From Acidimicrobiia bacterium (GTDB lineage Bacteria; Actinomycetota; Acidimicrobiia; Acidimicrobiales; Bin134): a stretch of DNA of 64,000 nucleotides. The stretch is from contig JAJEGM010000013.1 of the NCBI GenBank assembly GCA_022819825.1, positions 1 to 64,000 of the forward strand. Reading direction: 5' to 3'. Made by a program: the position numbers and the translations under genes. Positions within the stretch are counted from its first letter, which is position 1. Each line of letters begins with the position of its first letter. The notes under the pieces were generated by a model. It did not search any database, was not told the origin of the DNA, and saw only the letters and a list, made by a program, of their open reading frames with translations. Below, one piece after another: positions 39,616 to 49,577 of the stretch.

Positions 39616-42336
39616 CTATTCGTAGGAGATGGCTTCCAGCACGTTGAGGCGACTGGCCCGACGGGCGGGTATCGAAGCGGCCAGCAAACCGGCGACGGCC
39701 ACGATCACCAAGTAGATCCAGAGCGTGCCCCACGGGATGGAGAACGACGAGACGAAGTTGTCGGGGATGATCTCTACTGTGGCCCAGCCGAACAGCACCC
39801 CGACGGTGATGCCCATGAGCCCGCCGAACACGGCCACGATGCCCCCTTCCCAGCGGATCATCCGCCGGGCTTGGCGCCGGGACATGCCCACCGCTCGCAA
39901 CAGGCCCAGTTCCCGGGTCCGCTCGAACACCGAGAGGGCCAGCGTGTTGGCCACCCCCATGAGGGCGACGATCAGGGAGATGGCCAAGAAGGCGTTGACC
40001 ACCCCCAAGAACGTGTCGATCTGGCTCTCTTGGGTTTCCTGGAACTCGACCTGGTCTCGCACATTGAGCTGCGGGTAGGTCAGGGTCACCCGCTCGAGCG
40101 CCTCTCGGGCCTCCTCGGCGGTGTAGCCCGGGGCGGTGAGGGCGGAGATGAAGGCGTCCTCCTGGGCGATGAGGTAGCGATCCCAATCGGCGGTATCGAT
40201 CAGCCAAGAGCCGAACACCGCGTTGTCGCCGAAGACGGCAGCCACTTCAAAGGTCGCCGTCTGTCCGTCGGAGAACTCCAGTTCCACCGGATCACCAACG
40301 CCAACCGACAAGTCCTCAGCCTGGTCGGTGTGCAGGGCAACATCGCCCGCCCCGGCACCGGCAAAGCTCCCCTCCACCACGTCGAGGTCGAAGTGCAGGG
40401 GGACGACATCCAGATCAACCGCCCCAACTTCGTCGACATCTTGGTCAATCGGGGAGCGGATACCCTCGAACTTGTACCGGAAGGCCAGCACCGAGGAAAC
40501 CTCGTCAAGCTCGCTGATGCCCCGGGTTGCCTGCGGGCTGAACGTTGCCGTGGGGTCACCGCAGTTTCCTGGGCAGATGAGCCAGTCGGACTTGACCGAG
40601 CGGTCCAAGGTGTCTTCGAGAGTCTGCTTGAACGACTGGCCCAGCACCGAGACCATGGACACCAGAGCCAGGCTGATCATGAGCGCCGAGGCGGTATTGG
40701 CCGTTCGCCGGGGACTGCGTTCCGCGTTCTGGCGAGCCAGCCGCCCACTGACCTCGGAGACCTTGGCCGGCAGCCATCCCAAGACCCTGGAGACCGGTAC
40801 CGCAAATACCGGGCTGACTAGGTTCATCCCCACGAACACCAACAGCGCGCTCATGCCCAGCAGGGCCAGAAGCGAGCTGGTCGAGAAGTCTCCAACCACG
40901 GCCACGATGAGCATGGCCAAACCCAACACCAGCACTCGGGCCTGGCCCACCGGCTGGGGCAGGTTGCGCCCGCCGACGAAGGCCAGCACAGCGGCGGCCA
41001 GTGCAGTGACGATGATGACCAGCGCCGTCTCCCAGACGATTCCAAACGCCACCAAGATCACGCTCAAGGAGGTGAGCAGCTTCTCCAGCCCCGTAGACCG
41101 GCGCTCCTCGGTGAGGCGGGGCGGCATGTTGCCGGTGAGCGCTGCCATTGGAGTTACCCGGCGGGCTCGCAGGGCGGGCCAGATGGCAGACACCGCGGTC
41201 ACACCCACCCCCACCAGGATCGCGGCCAGAATCGAGTTGGTGCCCACAATGATGGGAGCGTCGGGCAAGCCCGCACCGAAGCTAGAGATCAACGCTCGGA
41301 TGCCCAGAGAAATCAGCACGCCCAACCCGAGTCCGGCGGCACTGGCCACCACCCCCACGGCGATGGCCTCGCCGACGACGATGGTGGTGACTTGCCGTCC
41401 GCTGGCCCCCAGGGCCCGCAGCAGCCCCAGTTCCCGGGTGCGCTGGCTCACCAGGATGGTGAAGGTGTTGTAGATGATGAAGGCCGACACCACCAGGATC
41501 ACAACCGCGAAGCCCAACATGAAGTACTCGAAGAAGCCGATGAACTCGTCGAACAGGTCGGCCTGTTCCTCCACCAGATCCTCGTTGGCCACCACTTCCA
41601 GGCCGTCGTCGAGGACTGTGGCGACAGCCGCCGATGCCGCCTCCGGCGAGGTGTTGGGCTCGAGCCGGATGTCGATGCTGTCGAAACCTCCTCCGTTGTG
41701 CAAGAGCTGGCGGGCGGTTTCGATATCCCACGCCGTCATCTGCGCGCCCGCGGTGGCGTTGTCGCCGCTGCCGTAGCGGAAGAGCCCGACCAGCGTGAAC
41801 GATTCGGTGCCGGAGGGAGTAGACACCCGATAGCGTTCGCCCACCTCGAAGCCGTTGTCGTTAGCGGTGTCGGCATCCAAGGCGAACTCGCCGGGTCCGT
41901 CGGGGACTCGACTCACTCCGTCGGGCCACACTTCCAACGCTCCGAGGGAATCGTCTGAGGGCCAGCCGATGCCGATCTGCGGTGGCCCGAACAGCTCCAA
42001 TGCCTCGCCGTCGGCGGTGATGGGAATCACGTTGAACTCCACCACTGTCCCCACCGCAGCAGCCACCCCGTCAACCGATCGCACATCATCGAGGAGCTCG
42101 GGGTCGACCAGCGTTCCGCTTTCGCCCCTGTCGCCGAACACCAGCTCGGGACGCACCGACAAATCAACGCCCTGGAAGATGTCCGCAGAGAGGTTGTCGA
42201 ACGTGGACCGAAGCCCCGAGGTGGTGACCAGCACGCCCACGGTGAAGCCCACGCTCACGACAACGGCAAGCGTGGTCAGCATGAACCGGATGCGAGTTCC
42301 GGCGATGCTCTTCAGGGCGTAGCGGATGAGGCCGAT
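39616..42336 (-). CDS. FtsX/MacB-type ABC transporter permease
   Basis: 888-aa ORF from ATG 42282, but homology to the neighbouring paralog extends to an ATC at 42336 (IGLIRYALKSIAGTRIRF). Confidence 0.85.
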   Translation of the reverse strand: MGLIRYALKSIAGTRIRFMLTTLAVVVSVGFTVGVLVTTSGLRSTFDNLSADIFQGVDLSVRPELVFGDRGESGTLVDPELLDDVRSVDGVAAAVGTVVEFNVIPITADGEALELFGPPQIGIGWPSDDSLGALEVWPDGVSRVPDGPGEFALDADTANDNGFEVGERYRVSTPSGTESFTLVGLFRYGSGDNATAGAQMTAWDIETARQLLHNGGGFDSIDIRLEPNTSPEAASAAVATVLDDGLEVVANEDLVEEQADLFDEFIGFFEYFMLGFAVVILVVSAFIIYNTFTILVSQRTRELGLLRALGASGRQVTTIVVGEAIAVGVVASAAGLGLGVLISLGIRALISSFGAGLPDAPIIVGTNSILAAILVGVGVTAVSAIWPALRARRVTPMAALTGNMPPRLTEERRSTGLEKLLTSLSVILVAFGIVWETALVIIVTALAAAVLAFVGGRNLPQPVGQARVLVLGLAMLIVAVVGDFSTSSLLALLGMSALLVFVGMNLVSPVFAVPVSRVLGWLPAKVSEVSGRLARQNAERSPRRTANTASALMISLALVSMVSVLGQSFKQTLEDTLDRSVKSDWLICPGNCGDPTATFSPQATRGISELDEVSSVLAFRYKFEGIRSPIDQDVDEVGAVDLDVVPLHFDLDVVEGSFAGAGAGDVALHTDQAEDLSVGVGDPVELEFSDGQTATFEVAAVFGDNAVFGSWLIDTADWDRYLIAQEDAFISALTAPGYTAEEAREALERVTLTYPQLNVRDQVEFQETQESQIDTFLGVVNAFLAISLIVALMGVANTLALSVFERTRELGLLRAVGMSRRQARRMIRWEGGIVAVFGGLMGITVGVLFGWATVEIIPDNFVSSFSIPWGTLWIYLVIVAVAGLLAASIPARRASRLNVLEAISYE

Positions 42337-42345
42337 GAGTAAGTA

Positions 42346-44940
42346 TTACTGGTGAGCGATGGCTTCCAACACGTTGAGGCGGTTGGCTCGGCGGGCTGGG
42401 AAGAAGGCGGCCAGCATTCCGGCCACCGCCGACACCACTAGGTAGATCACCAGCGTGAGCCACGGCACGCTGACGGTGGAGATGACGCTGCTGGGAAGGG
42501 CGGCCGCCGCGATGGCGCCGGCCACCACGCCGGTCGCAATGCCCACGATTCCCCCGAAGACGGCGACGATGATGCTCTCCAAGAAGATCGTCCCCCAGGT
42601 TTGCCGCTTGGCCATTCCGATTGCCCTTACCAGCCCCAGTTCTCGGGTTCGCTCGAAGATCGAAAGGGCCATGGTGTTGGAGATTCCCACCACGGCAATG
42701 AGCAAGGCGAAGACCAAGAACACGTTGATGATCACCAGGAACGTGTTGATTTCAGTGGCCCGGCCCTCTCGATATTCGGCCTGGTCCTTGACCACAACCT
42801 GGGGATATTCGGCGAGCTCTGATTCCAGGCTGGACCGGGCCTGGTCCGTGTCAATCCCCGAAGCGATGATGACCGTGGCCAGATTGTCCTGGGTGCCGCC
42901 CATAAATTGGTCCCAGTCGCTGAAGTCAACCACCAACGGACCGACCACGGAATCCTCGGTGTGGAGGGCGACGACATCAAACGTCGACGTCTGCTCGCCG
43001 GGGAACTCGAGGAGCAGCAGGTCTCCGACGGCGATGTCGAGATCGTCGGCCAGATCCTTGTGAACGAGCACATCGCCGGAGCCTGCGCCTTCCAAGTTCC
43101 CGGAGACCACGCCCGGGTCGACATGGAGTGAGAACGAGTCGAGGTCAGTGCCGGTCAGGCGGCGCTGTTCGCCATCGGGCGCGCGCGCTCCGTCGGGGCG
43201 GAATCGGAAGGCCATCACCGATTCCACCTCGGGCATCTCCGACATTTGCCGAGTGGCCTCTTGGCTGAACGCGCCCACAGCGGTGCTGAACGTGCTCAAA
43301 TCGGTGTTGCACTCGTTCACGCAAACGAGCCAGTCGGCCTCCACCGAACCCTCTAGTTGGCTAGTCAAGGTTTGCTTGAAGGATGTGCCGAGCACGGTGA
43401 CCAGCGACACCATGGCCAAGCCGATCATGAGCGCTGAAGCGGTGGTGGCGGTGCGGCGTGGGTTGCGGGCCGCGTTGAGCCGAGCCAACCGCCCGTTGAT
43501 GGTGAACAGCCGGTCGGCTGGCCAGCCCAAGAACAGCGACATCGACCGGGCGATTCCCGGCGTGGCGATGTTGACCCCCAGAAGCATCAACAACGCCCCC
43601 AATCCCAGCGGTAGCAAGAGCTGGGAGGTGGGAAGACCGGCCAGCAGGCCAATCAGCATCAGGATCAGCCCCACCCCGCCGGCTGTCGATCCGATGACCA
43701 AGGCGCGTCGCTTGTTGAAGGGACCGATCTCAGCCTCGTCGGCCAGCGCCACCATGGGCGTCACCCGGCGGGCCCGCATGGCCGGCCAGATGGCGGTCAC
43801 CATGGTCACGCCGATTCCGATGATCACCGCGGCCGCAACGGTCCACCCGCCGATGATGATGTCGATAGCGGGTAGGTGGGCGCCAGCGCTGTTCAGTGCT
43901 CCGGCAATACCAAGAGCCACCAATATGCCGAGGCCGAATCCCGCGACGGTGGCCACGATCCCGACGATCAAGGCTTCGACCGCCACGACTTGGGCGACTT
44001 GGCGCCGCTCGGCGCCCAGTACTCGCAGCAGGCCCAACTCTCTGATGCGCTGCCCCATGACCAGGGTGAAGGTGTTGTAAGTGATGAACGCCGAGATGAT
44101 CAGCACAATCACCGCGAATGCCAGCAAGAGGTTCTGGATTTGGTCGATGTTTCCGGCGAATTCCGCGTTGCTCTCATCGATGTTGTCCTGCTGGGAGACC
44201 ACCTCGATACCGGGGCTCACCCGGGCGCTGATGGCCGCAGCCACCTCTTCGTAAGTTGCGCCCGGTGACAGCTTTCCGTGGATGAGGTCGTAGCCGCCCC
44301 CATCGTGCAGGATCTGCCGGGCGGTGGACATCTCCCACGAGACGGTCTGAAGCGCTACCCGGGTCTCGGGGTCGATGAAGTACAAGTACCCCACCAGGTC
44401 GTATTCGCCGGTGCCGCCGGGGGTGGCCACCTTGTAGCGCTGACCGATGACGAAGTTGTTCTCCCTGCCGGTGAAATGGTCGATGGCGAATTCATCGGGC
44501 CCGGCAGGCCGGCGGCTGATGCCGTCGTCGTAGACATAGACCGTGCTGAGCGACTCGGTCTCGGGCCAGCCGTATCCGATTTGTCGTCCCACGCCCGGAT
44601 CTAGGGCATTGCCATCGCCGTCGATGGCCACAACATTGAATTCCTGCGCCAATCCCGTTACTGCTTCCACGCCGTCGATCGACATGAGTTCATCGCTCAG
44701 CGACACAGGAACCAGGGGCACGCCCTCGTTGCGATCGCCGACGTCGGAGGCGGCGCGAACGGTAAAGTCGTACTTTTCGTAAATCTGGCCCGACAGGTCG
44801 TTGAGAGAGGCGCGGAGGCCGTCGGTGGAGATCAGCACCCCGGTGGTGAGAGCCACCCCAATGATCACCGCGAGGGTGGTGAGCGCGAACCTCACCTTGA
44901 CGCCGGCGATGCTTCGAAGGCTGTATCGCAGGAGGGTCAT
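42346..44940 (-). CDS. FtsX/MacB-type ABC transporter permease (paralog)
   Basis: MTLLRYSLRSIAGVKVRFALTTLAVIIGVAL; AFITYNTFTLVMGQRIRELGLLRVLGA. Confidence 0.92.
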   Translation of the reverse strand: MTLLRYSLRSIAGVKVRFALTTLAVIIGVALTTGVLISTDGLRASLNDLSGQIYEKYDFTVRAASDVGDRNEGVPLVPVSLSDELMSIDGVEAVTGLAQEFNVVAIDGDGNALDPGVGRQIGYGWPETESLSTVYVYDDGISRRPAGPDEFAIDHFTGRENNFVIGQRYKVATPGGTGEYDLVGYLYFIDPETRVALQTVSWEMSTARQILHDGGGYDLIHGKLSPGATYEEVAAAISARVSPGIEVVSQQDNIDESNAEFAGNIDQIQNLLLAFAVIVLIISAFITYNTFTLVMGQRIRELGLLRVLGAERRQVAQVVAVEALIVGIVATVAGFGLGILVALGIAGALNSAGAHLPAIDIIIGGWTVAAAVIIGIGVTMVTAIWPAMRARRVTPMVALADEAEIGPFNKRRALVIGSTAGGVGLILMLIGLLAGLPTSQLLLPLGLGALLMLLGVNIATPGIARSMSLFLGWPADRLFTINGRLARLNAARNPRRTATTASALMIGLAMVSLVTVLGTSFKQTLTSQLEGSVEADWLVCVNECNTDLSTFSTAVGAFSQEATRQMSEMPEVESVMAFRFRPDGARAPDGEQRRLTGTDLDSFSLHVDPGVVSGNLEGAGSGDVLVHKDLADDLDIAVGDLLLLEFPGEQTSTFDVVALHTEDSVVGPLVVDFSDWDQFMGGTQDNLATVIIASGIDTDQARSSLESELAEYPQVVVKDQAEYREGRATEINTFLVIINVFLVFALLIAVVGISNTMALSIFERTRELGLVRAIGMAKRQTWGTIFLESIIVAVFGGIVGIATGVVAGAIAAAALPSSVISTVSVPWLTLVIYLVVSAVAGMLAAFFPARRANRLNVLEAIAHQ

Positions 44941-44995
44941 TGGCCGATTACCGGATCATGAACTTAGGGAACGAGCTACCTGGCTGCGCCCGAAC

Positions 44996-45826
44996 TCAGT
45001 CGTCCAGGTCCTTCATGTACTCTAAGACCTCTTCCGCGGTTGCCCCTTCTGGTATGCCTTTGACGAATTGGCCTACTTGCAAGATCTTCATGTAGTCGAG
45101 CACCTGGTCGGCGGTGGGGTTGAGCATCTCGCCCTGGAGCAGTCCGTCGGCCAAGAACACGGTGCGGTCGGCAAAGGATGCCGCTTTGGCGTCGTGGGTG
45201 ACCATCACGATTGTCTGCCCCAGATCGTCCACTGCCTCGCGCATGAACTTCAGGACGTCGTTGCCCGACCGGGAGTCGAGGTTGCCGGTGGGTTCGTCGG
45301 CAAAGATGATCTCCGGCTGGCTGGCCAGCGCCCTCGATACCGCCACCCGCTGTTGCTGGCCCCCCGACAGCTCGTTGGGCCGGTGGGAGAGTCGATCGCC
45401 CAGTCCCACGGTGGCGATCACACTGTCGACCCACTCCTGGTCGGGCTCGCGCCGGGCCAGATTCATGGGCAGGGTGATGTTCTCGATGGCGTTCAGGGTG
45501 GGCACCAGGTTGAACGCCTGGAAGATGAACCCCAGCCGATCGCGGCGCAGCATCGTGAGCTCTTTGTCGTTGAGGGTACTCAGGTCGGTGTCGCCGATGA
45601 AGGCCTGGCCCTCAGTGAGATTGTCGAGGGCGGCCATGCAGTGCATGAGGGTGGACTTGCCCGAACCCGACGGGCCCATGATGGCAGTGAATCTGCCCTT
45701 CTCGAAGGTGATGTCCACCCCGTCGAGGGCTCTGACTTCGGTCTCCCCCGACCCGTAGATCTTTACCGCGCCCACCGAACGGGCAGCAGCCATGGTCTCT
45801 GTGGCCAGCGTGGACGCGTCGCTCAT
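44996..45826 (-). CDS. LolD/MacB-type ABC transporter ATP-binding protein
   Basis: IMGPSGSGKSTLMHCMAALDNLTEG, LSGGQQQRVAVSRAL, IIFADEPTGNLDS. Confidence 0.95.
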   Translation of the reverse strand: MSDASTLATETMAAARSVGAVKIYGSGETEVRALDGVDITFEKGRFTAIMGPSGSGKSTLMHCMAALDNLTEGQAFIGDTDLSTLNDKELTMLRRDRLGFIFQAFNLVPTLNAIENITLPMNLARREPDQEWVDSVIATVGLGDRLSHRPNELSGGQQQRVAVSRALASQPEIIFADEPTGNLDSRSGNDVLKFMREAVDDLGQTIVMVTHDAKAASFADRTVFLADGLLQGEMLNPTADQVLDYMKILQVGQFVKGIPEGATAEEVLEYMKDLDD

Positions 45827-45881
45827 GGGAATAGCACCCTTTCGGCGTTAGCCAGTTTTCTCTTGGCGGAAATAATGGAAA

Positions 45882-46511
45882 CTATGGCTGGGAGACTACA
45901 CGCAGGTAGGGCTTTTGCTCATCCCATCCGTCGGGGAACAGTTCTGCCGCCTCCTCGTTGGAGAGGGCGGGCACAATGATCACGTCGTCGCCGTGCTGCC
46001 AGTTCACCGGGGTGGCCACCTTCTTGGAGGCGGTGAGCTGGAGCGAGTCGATCACCCGCAGCACCTCGTCGAAGTTGCGCCCCGTACTGGCCGGATAGGT
46101 GATGGTGAGCTTGACCGCGTTGTCGGGGCCGATCACGAACACCGAGCGCACCGTCATGGTGTCGCTGGCGTTGGGGTGGATCATGTCGTAGAGGTCGGCC
46201 ACGGTGCGGTCGGCGTCGCCGATCATCGGGAAGTTGGGACGGATGCCCTGAGTGTCCTCGATGTCCTGCGACCAGGCCACATGGTCTTCCACCGAGTCGC
46301 ACGACAGGCCGATCACCTTCACATTTCGGGCTGCGAACTCTTCGGCCAGTTGGGCGGTGTAGCCAAGCTCGGTGGTACACACTGGGGTGAAGTCCTTGGG
46401 ATGGGAGAACAGAACCGCCCAAGAGTCCCCTTTCCACTCGTGGAAGGAGATGGTTCCCTCAGTGGTCTCGGCAGTGAAATCGGGGGCGGCATCCCCAAGT
46501 CGAATAGCCAT
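45882..46511 (-). CDS. Peroxiredoxin (1-Cys/Prx6-like)
   Basis: WAVLFSHPKDFTPVCTTELGY, RPNFPMIGDADRTVADLYDMIHP. Confidence 0.93.
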   Translation of the reverse strand: MAIRLGDAAPDFTAETTEGTISFHEWKGDSWAVLFSHPKDFTPVCTTELGYTAQLAEEFAARNVKVIGLSCDSVEDHVAWSQDIEDTQGIRPNFPMIGDADRTVADLYDMIHPNASDTMTVRSVFVIGPDNAVKLTITYPASTGRNFDEVLRVIDSLQLTASKKVATPVNWQHGDDVIIVPALSNEEAAELFPDGWDEQKPYLRVVSQP

Positions 46512-46616
46512 GTTCAGCTCCTTACTGTGCGGCAGTTGTTGAAAGAAGTCTGCCCACCCTACTCCGCTGAGGCAATACCTGACTAAAGAGGTCTGGATTG
46601 ATGTCGCGGCTTGTCT

Positions 46617-47552
46617 CTACTCCGCGTCTTCGGGGGTGCCGCGCCGGCGTAGAAGGCGGCGGATGCGACCGCCTTCAAGGTCCTCGGTGGTGTCTTCGGG
46701 TACGCCGACCGCAACCTCAAGGGCATCCTCGGGATGGTCTTCCAAGTCGAAGGCGGACCCTGAGTCATCTCGCACCATGATCGGGACCTCGAAATCGGGC
46801 TCGTCTTCTTCTGGCTCGTCGGTTTCGACCAGTGCCGTCTCCAGTGCTGTTCGTATCTCCTCCAGTTCGAATTCGGCGGTGGACATAACCGCTCGCAGGT
46901 TGCTCATGGGCTCTTCGGAGAATTGGCGCAGCCGCTCGATCCACTCGTCCCGATACTGCACGTAGATGAGGTGCTGGCGACGGGCGGTGGCGTAGTCACT
47001 TTTGATCACCGCGAACACCGCCGCCTCCCCGGCCACGTGCATGGCGCTCAGCTCGGCCCTCATGACCGGCGAAGGATGGCTGGCGATGGCCTCCCGCATC
47101 TTCGGGGCCAGTTCTTCATGGCCGGCCAAGAGTTCGTCACGATTGTCCATATCGACCTGGAGGCCCGAGGCATTGATTTCGCCGAGCACTTTCTGGTGAT
47201 TCTCGATCCAGGCCGAGACCGTCTGGTCGTGGTGCCGGTGCCACTCGGCCAGGCCCTCATGGTCGGGCCGAGAGGTGTCCAGAGCGTGGGGCACTTCGAC
47301 CGTGGTGTCACCGACCAGCTCGAGCTTCGGTTTCCCGTTGGAGTCCTCTGATTCGTCCTCGGAATCGGAGAAGTCAAGCTCGCCGTCGAAAGGCACCGGC
47401 CCATCTTCTGAGGCTGCCTGGCTTGCCTCCGGCACCGGGCCCGGGAAGATATCCCACAGGGCCCGTTTCTTGCGGGTAGCCATGGCCACGATGCCGGCCA
47501 GCAGACCGCACCCCAAGATGATGATCGCGGGAATGGCGAGCCCGGCGTTCAC
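46617..47552 (-). CDS. Membrane-anchored hypothetical protein
   Basis: GTG start then VNAGLAIPAIIILGCGLLAGIVAM TM segment, acidic C-terminal region. Confidence 0.65.
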   Translation of the reverse strand: MNAGLAIPAIIILGCGLLAGIVAMATRKKRALWDIFPGPVPEASQAASEDGPVPFDGELDFSDSEDESEDSNGKPKLELVGDTTVEVPHALDTSRPDHEGLAEWHRHHDQTVSAWIENHQKVLGEINASGLQVDMDNRDELLAGHEELAPKMREAIASHPSPVMRAELSAMHVAGEAAVFAVIKSDYATARRQHLIYVQYRDEWIERLRQFSEEPMSNLRAVMSTAEFELEEIRTALETALVETDEPEEDEPDFEVPIMVRDDSGSAFDLEDHPEDALEVAVGVPEDTTEDLEGGRIRRLLRRRGTPEDAE

Positions 47553-47586
47553 GAGAGGACAATCGCGGGAAGAACAACCCTGACGT

Positions 47587-47727
47587 TCACGACTCGCCGA
47601 CCGTGCTGGCAGCCAGCACGCGGACATTGGCGGTCGGGGCCGGAGTGGTGGCGGTGTGCTGGCGGCACGACCAACAGGTGTCGCGCGCCGTGCCCCACCA
47701 TGTGACATCGCAGCGTGGACACCACAT
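47587..47727 (-). CDS. Small zinc-ribbon protein (46 aa)
   Basis: MWCPRCDVTWWGTARDTCWSCRQH: two CxxC knuckles. Confidence 0.5.
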   Translation of the reverse strand: MWCPRCDVTWWGTARDTCWSCRQHTATTPAPTANVRVLAASTVGES

Positions 47728-47800
47728 GGTGGCTTTGCGCCGCGCTCTCGGCGCAAATAACCAGGCGCGAGCCGGAACGGCCATATGGCCCACACTAGAA

Positions 47801-47868
47801 GCGCGGTTAGCGCAAGTTGTGGATATCCGCCATGAGGGCGCGGTTAGCGCAAGTTGTGGATATCCGCC
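47801..47868. repeat. Two-copy tandem repeat, period 37 nt (31 nt identical)
   Basis: gcgcggttagcgcaagttgtggatatccgcc at 47801-47831 and 47838-47868. Confidence 0.95.
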
Positions 47869-47869
47869 G

Positions 47870-48415
47870 CTAGGGAGTGGGCTCTTCCTCGTCGGGGGGA
47901 ATGATGAGCTCTTGGCCGACCTGGATCAGTTCTGCCGCGACGATGTTGTTGGCCGCGGTGATCTCATCCAGCGTCTTGCCGTACTGGAGGGCGATCCCCA
48001 GCAGTGTGTCGCCTTGGACAACGATATGGGTGCGCTCACCGGGGCGGACGGTGCCGTCGCTGTTGAGAACGACCGGCGCGTCTTGGGGGATTTCGATCTC
48101 TTGGCCGATGCTCAAGACGTTGGGGTTCTCCAACTCGTTGATCGCGTCGATCTCCTGCCAGGTGATGCCGAACTCGTCGGCGATGCTGCCCAGCGTGTCG
48201 CCCTCTCGAACCACGTATATGAATGCCTCGGGGGTTGAGGTTGGCGTAGGGGTGGGGGGCGGGGTCGGAGCGACGACCTGAGCGGTGGGAGGGGCTAACT
48301 CATCGGGGTCCGCGCCGAGCGGGCGTTCCTCCGAAGTCGTTCCCCCTCCGCCGCCGCAGGCCGCGCCCAACACGGCCAACATCAGCACCATCAACAACAA
48401 TTGGGCCCGGCGCAT
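47870..48415 (-). CDS. LysM-domain lipoprotein
   Basis: Lipobox AVLGAACG; YVVREGDTLGSIADEFGITWQEIDAINELENPNVLSIGQEIEIP and second LysM repeat. Confidence 0.9.
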   Translation of the reverse strand: MRRAQLLLMVLMLAVLGAACGGGGGTTSEERPLGADPDELAPPTAQVVAPTPPPTPTPTSTPEAFIYVVREGDTLGSIADEFGITWQEIDAINELENPNVLSIGQEIEIPQDAPVVLNSDGTVRPGERTHIVVQGDTLLGIALQYGKTLDEITAANNIVAAELIQVGQELIIPPDEEEPTP

Positions 48416-48558
48416 GGCGACACCTCCTCTGAACCAGTGGCCCTCAACAATACGCAACGCGCTCCCAAACCTAAAAAAGAGGGATCACCGTCGTGTACTG
48501 AGAACTGCGAAGGACTGTGGATGACCACCCACTGGACGGGTGCTGACAACATGGAGGA

Positions 48559-49572
48559 GTGTCCACTTTCGGCATCCTGGTAAACCCGAGATCGGGCAGC
48601 GATGTGCGGCGCCTCCTCACCAGTGCAGGCTCGTCCACCATCGAAGAGAAGGTGAGCATTCTGCGCCGCCTCATACACGGTGCGGTGGAAACAGGTGCCG
48701 AGCAGGTGGTGCTGACCCGGGATCCCTTCTCCATCGCCCGTCGGGCAACCGAGAACCTCCAGCTGCCTTTGAAGGTGGAGGTTCTCGACCTGCCCCTGCA
48801 CCACAACGAACGTGATTCGGTGGATGCGGCGCAGGCCATGCGAGACGCGGGGTGCGGCTCGGTGGTCAGCTTGGGCGGCGACGGTACCAATCGGGCGCTG
48901 GCCCTGGGATGGCCCGACGCCCCGCTGATTCCGGTGTCCACCGGCACCAACAACGCCTTTCCAGTCCACATTGAGCCCACCGTGGCCGGTATGGCCGCGG
49001 GGCTCATCGCCACCGGAGCAGTGGACCTCGACGCCCACTCGTCCCGGGCCAAGGTGGTGGCGGTGGGGGTGAACGATGGCGACTCCGGCGCCGAAACCGA
49101 CATGGCCCTCGTCGATGCCATTGCAGTAGATGACCCCTATGTGGGTTCTCTGGAGCTGTTCGACCCGGAAACCATGATGCTTGGCGTACTGACCCGCGCT
49201 GACCCAGCCGCCATCGGCTTCAGCGGCTTGGCGGGCACGGTGTTGCCCTGCACCCCTGACGAGGAACAGGGAGTGGTGCTGGAGTTCATGCCACCGAGCC
49301 AGAATCCGGCTCGGTTAGTGCGGGGCGCGTTGGCACCAGGGTGGTTCGCGTCGGTTGGATTGGCCCGAAGCCGGTATCTGGAACTCGACGTCTCCGTGGA
49401 TGTGGCCGGGCCATGTCTGCTGGCCTTCGACGGAGAGCGCAGCCGCCGCCTGCACTCCGGCCAGACCGCTTCGCTGCGGGTCGTGCGCGGTGGGCCCCGG
49501 GTGATCGATGTGGGCTCGGTGGTGCTCTCCGGTGCTCGAACGGGCAAGTTCGAAATCCGCGTGGGAGACTGA
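48559..49572 (+). CDS. ATP-NAD/AcoX kinase-like protein
   Basis: GILVNPRSGSD, VVSLGGDGTNRALA, IPVSTGTNNAFP. Confidence 0.75.
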   Translation: MSTFGILVNPRSGSDVRRLLTSAGSSTIEEKVSILRRLIHGAVETGAEQVVLTRDPFSIARRATENLQLPLKVEVLDLPLHHNERDSVDAAQAMRDAGCGSVVSLGGDGTNRALALGWPDAPLIPVSTGTNNAFPVHIEPTVAGMAAGLIATGAVDLDAHSSRAKVVAVGVNDGDSGAETDMALVDAIAVDDPYVGSLELFDPETMMLGVLTRADPAAIGFSGLAGTVLPCTPDEEQGVVLEFMPPSQNPARLVRGALAPGWFASVGLARSRYLELDVSVDVAGPCLLAFDGERSRRLHSGQTASLRVVRGGPRVIDVGSVVLSGARTGKFEIRVGD

Positions 49573-49577
49573 GGCGC

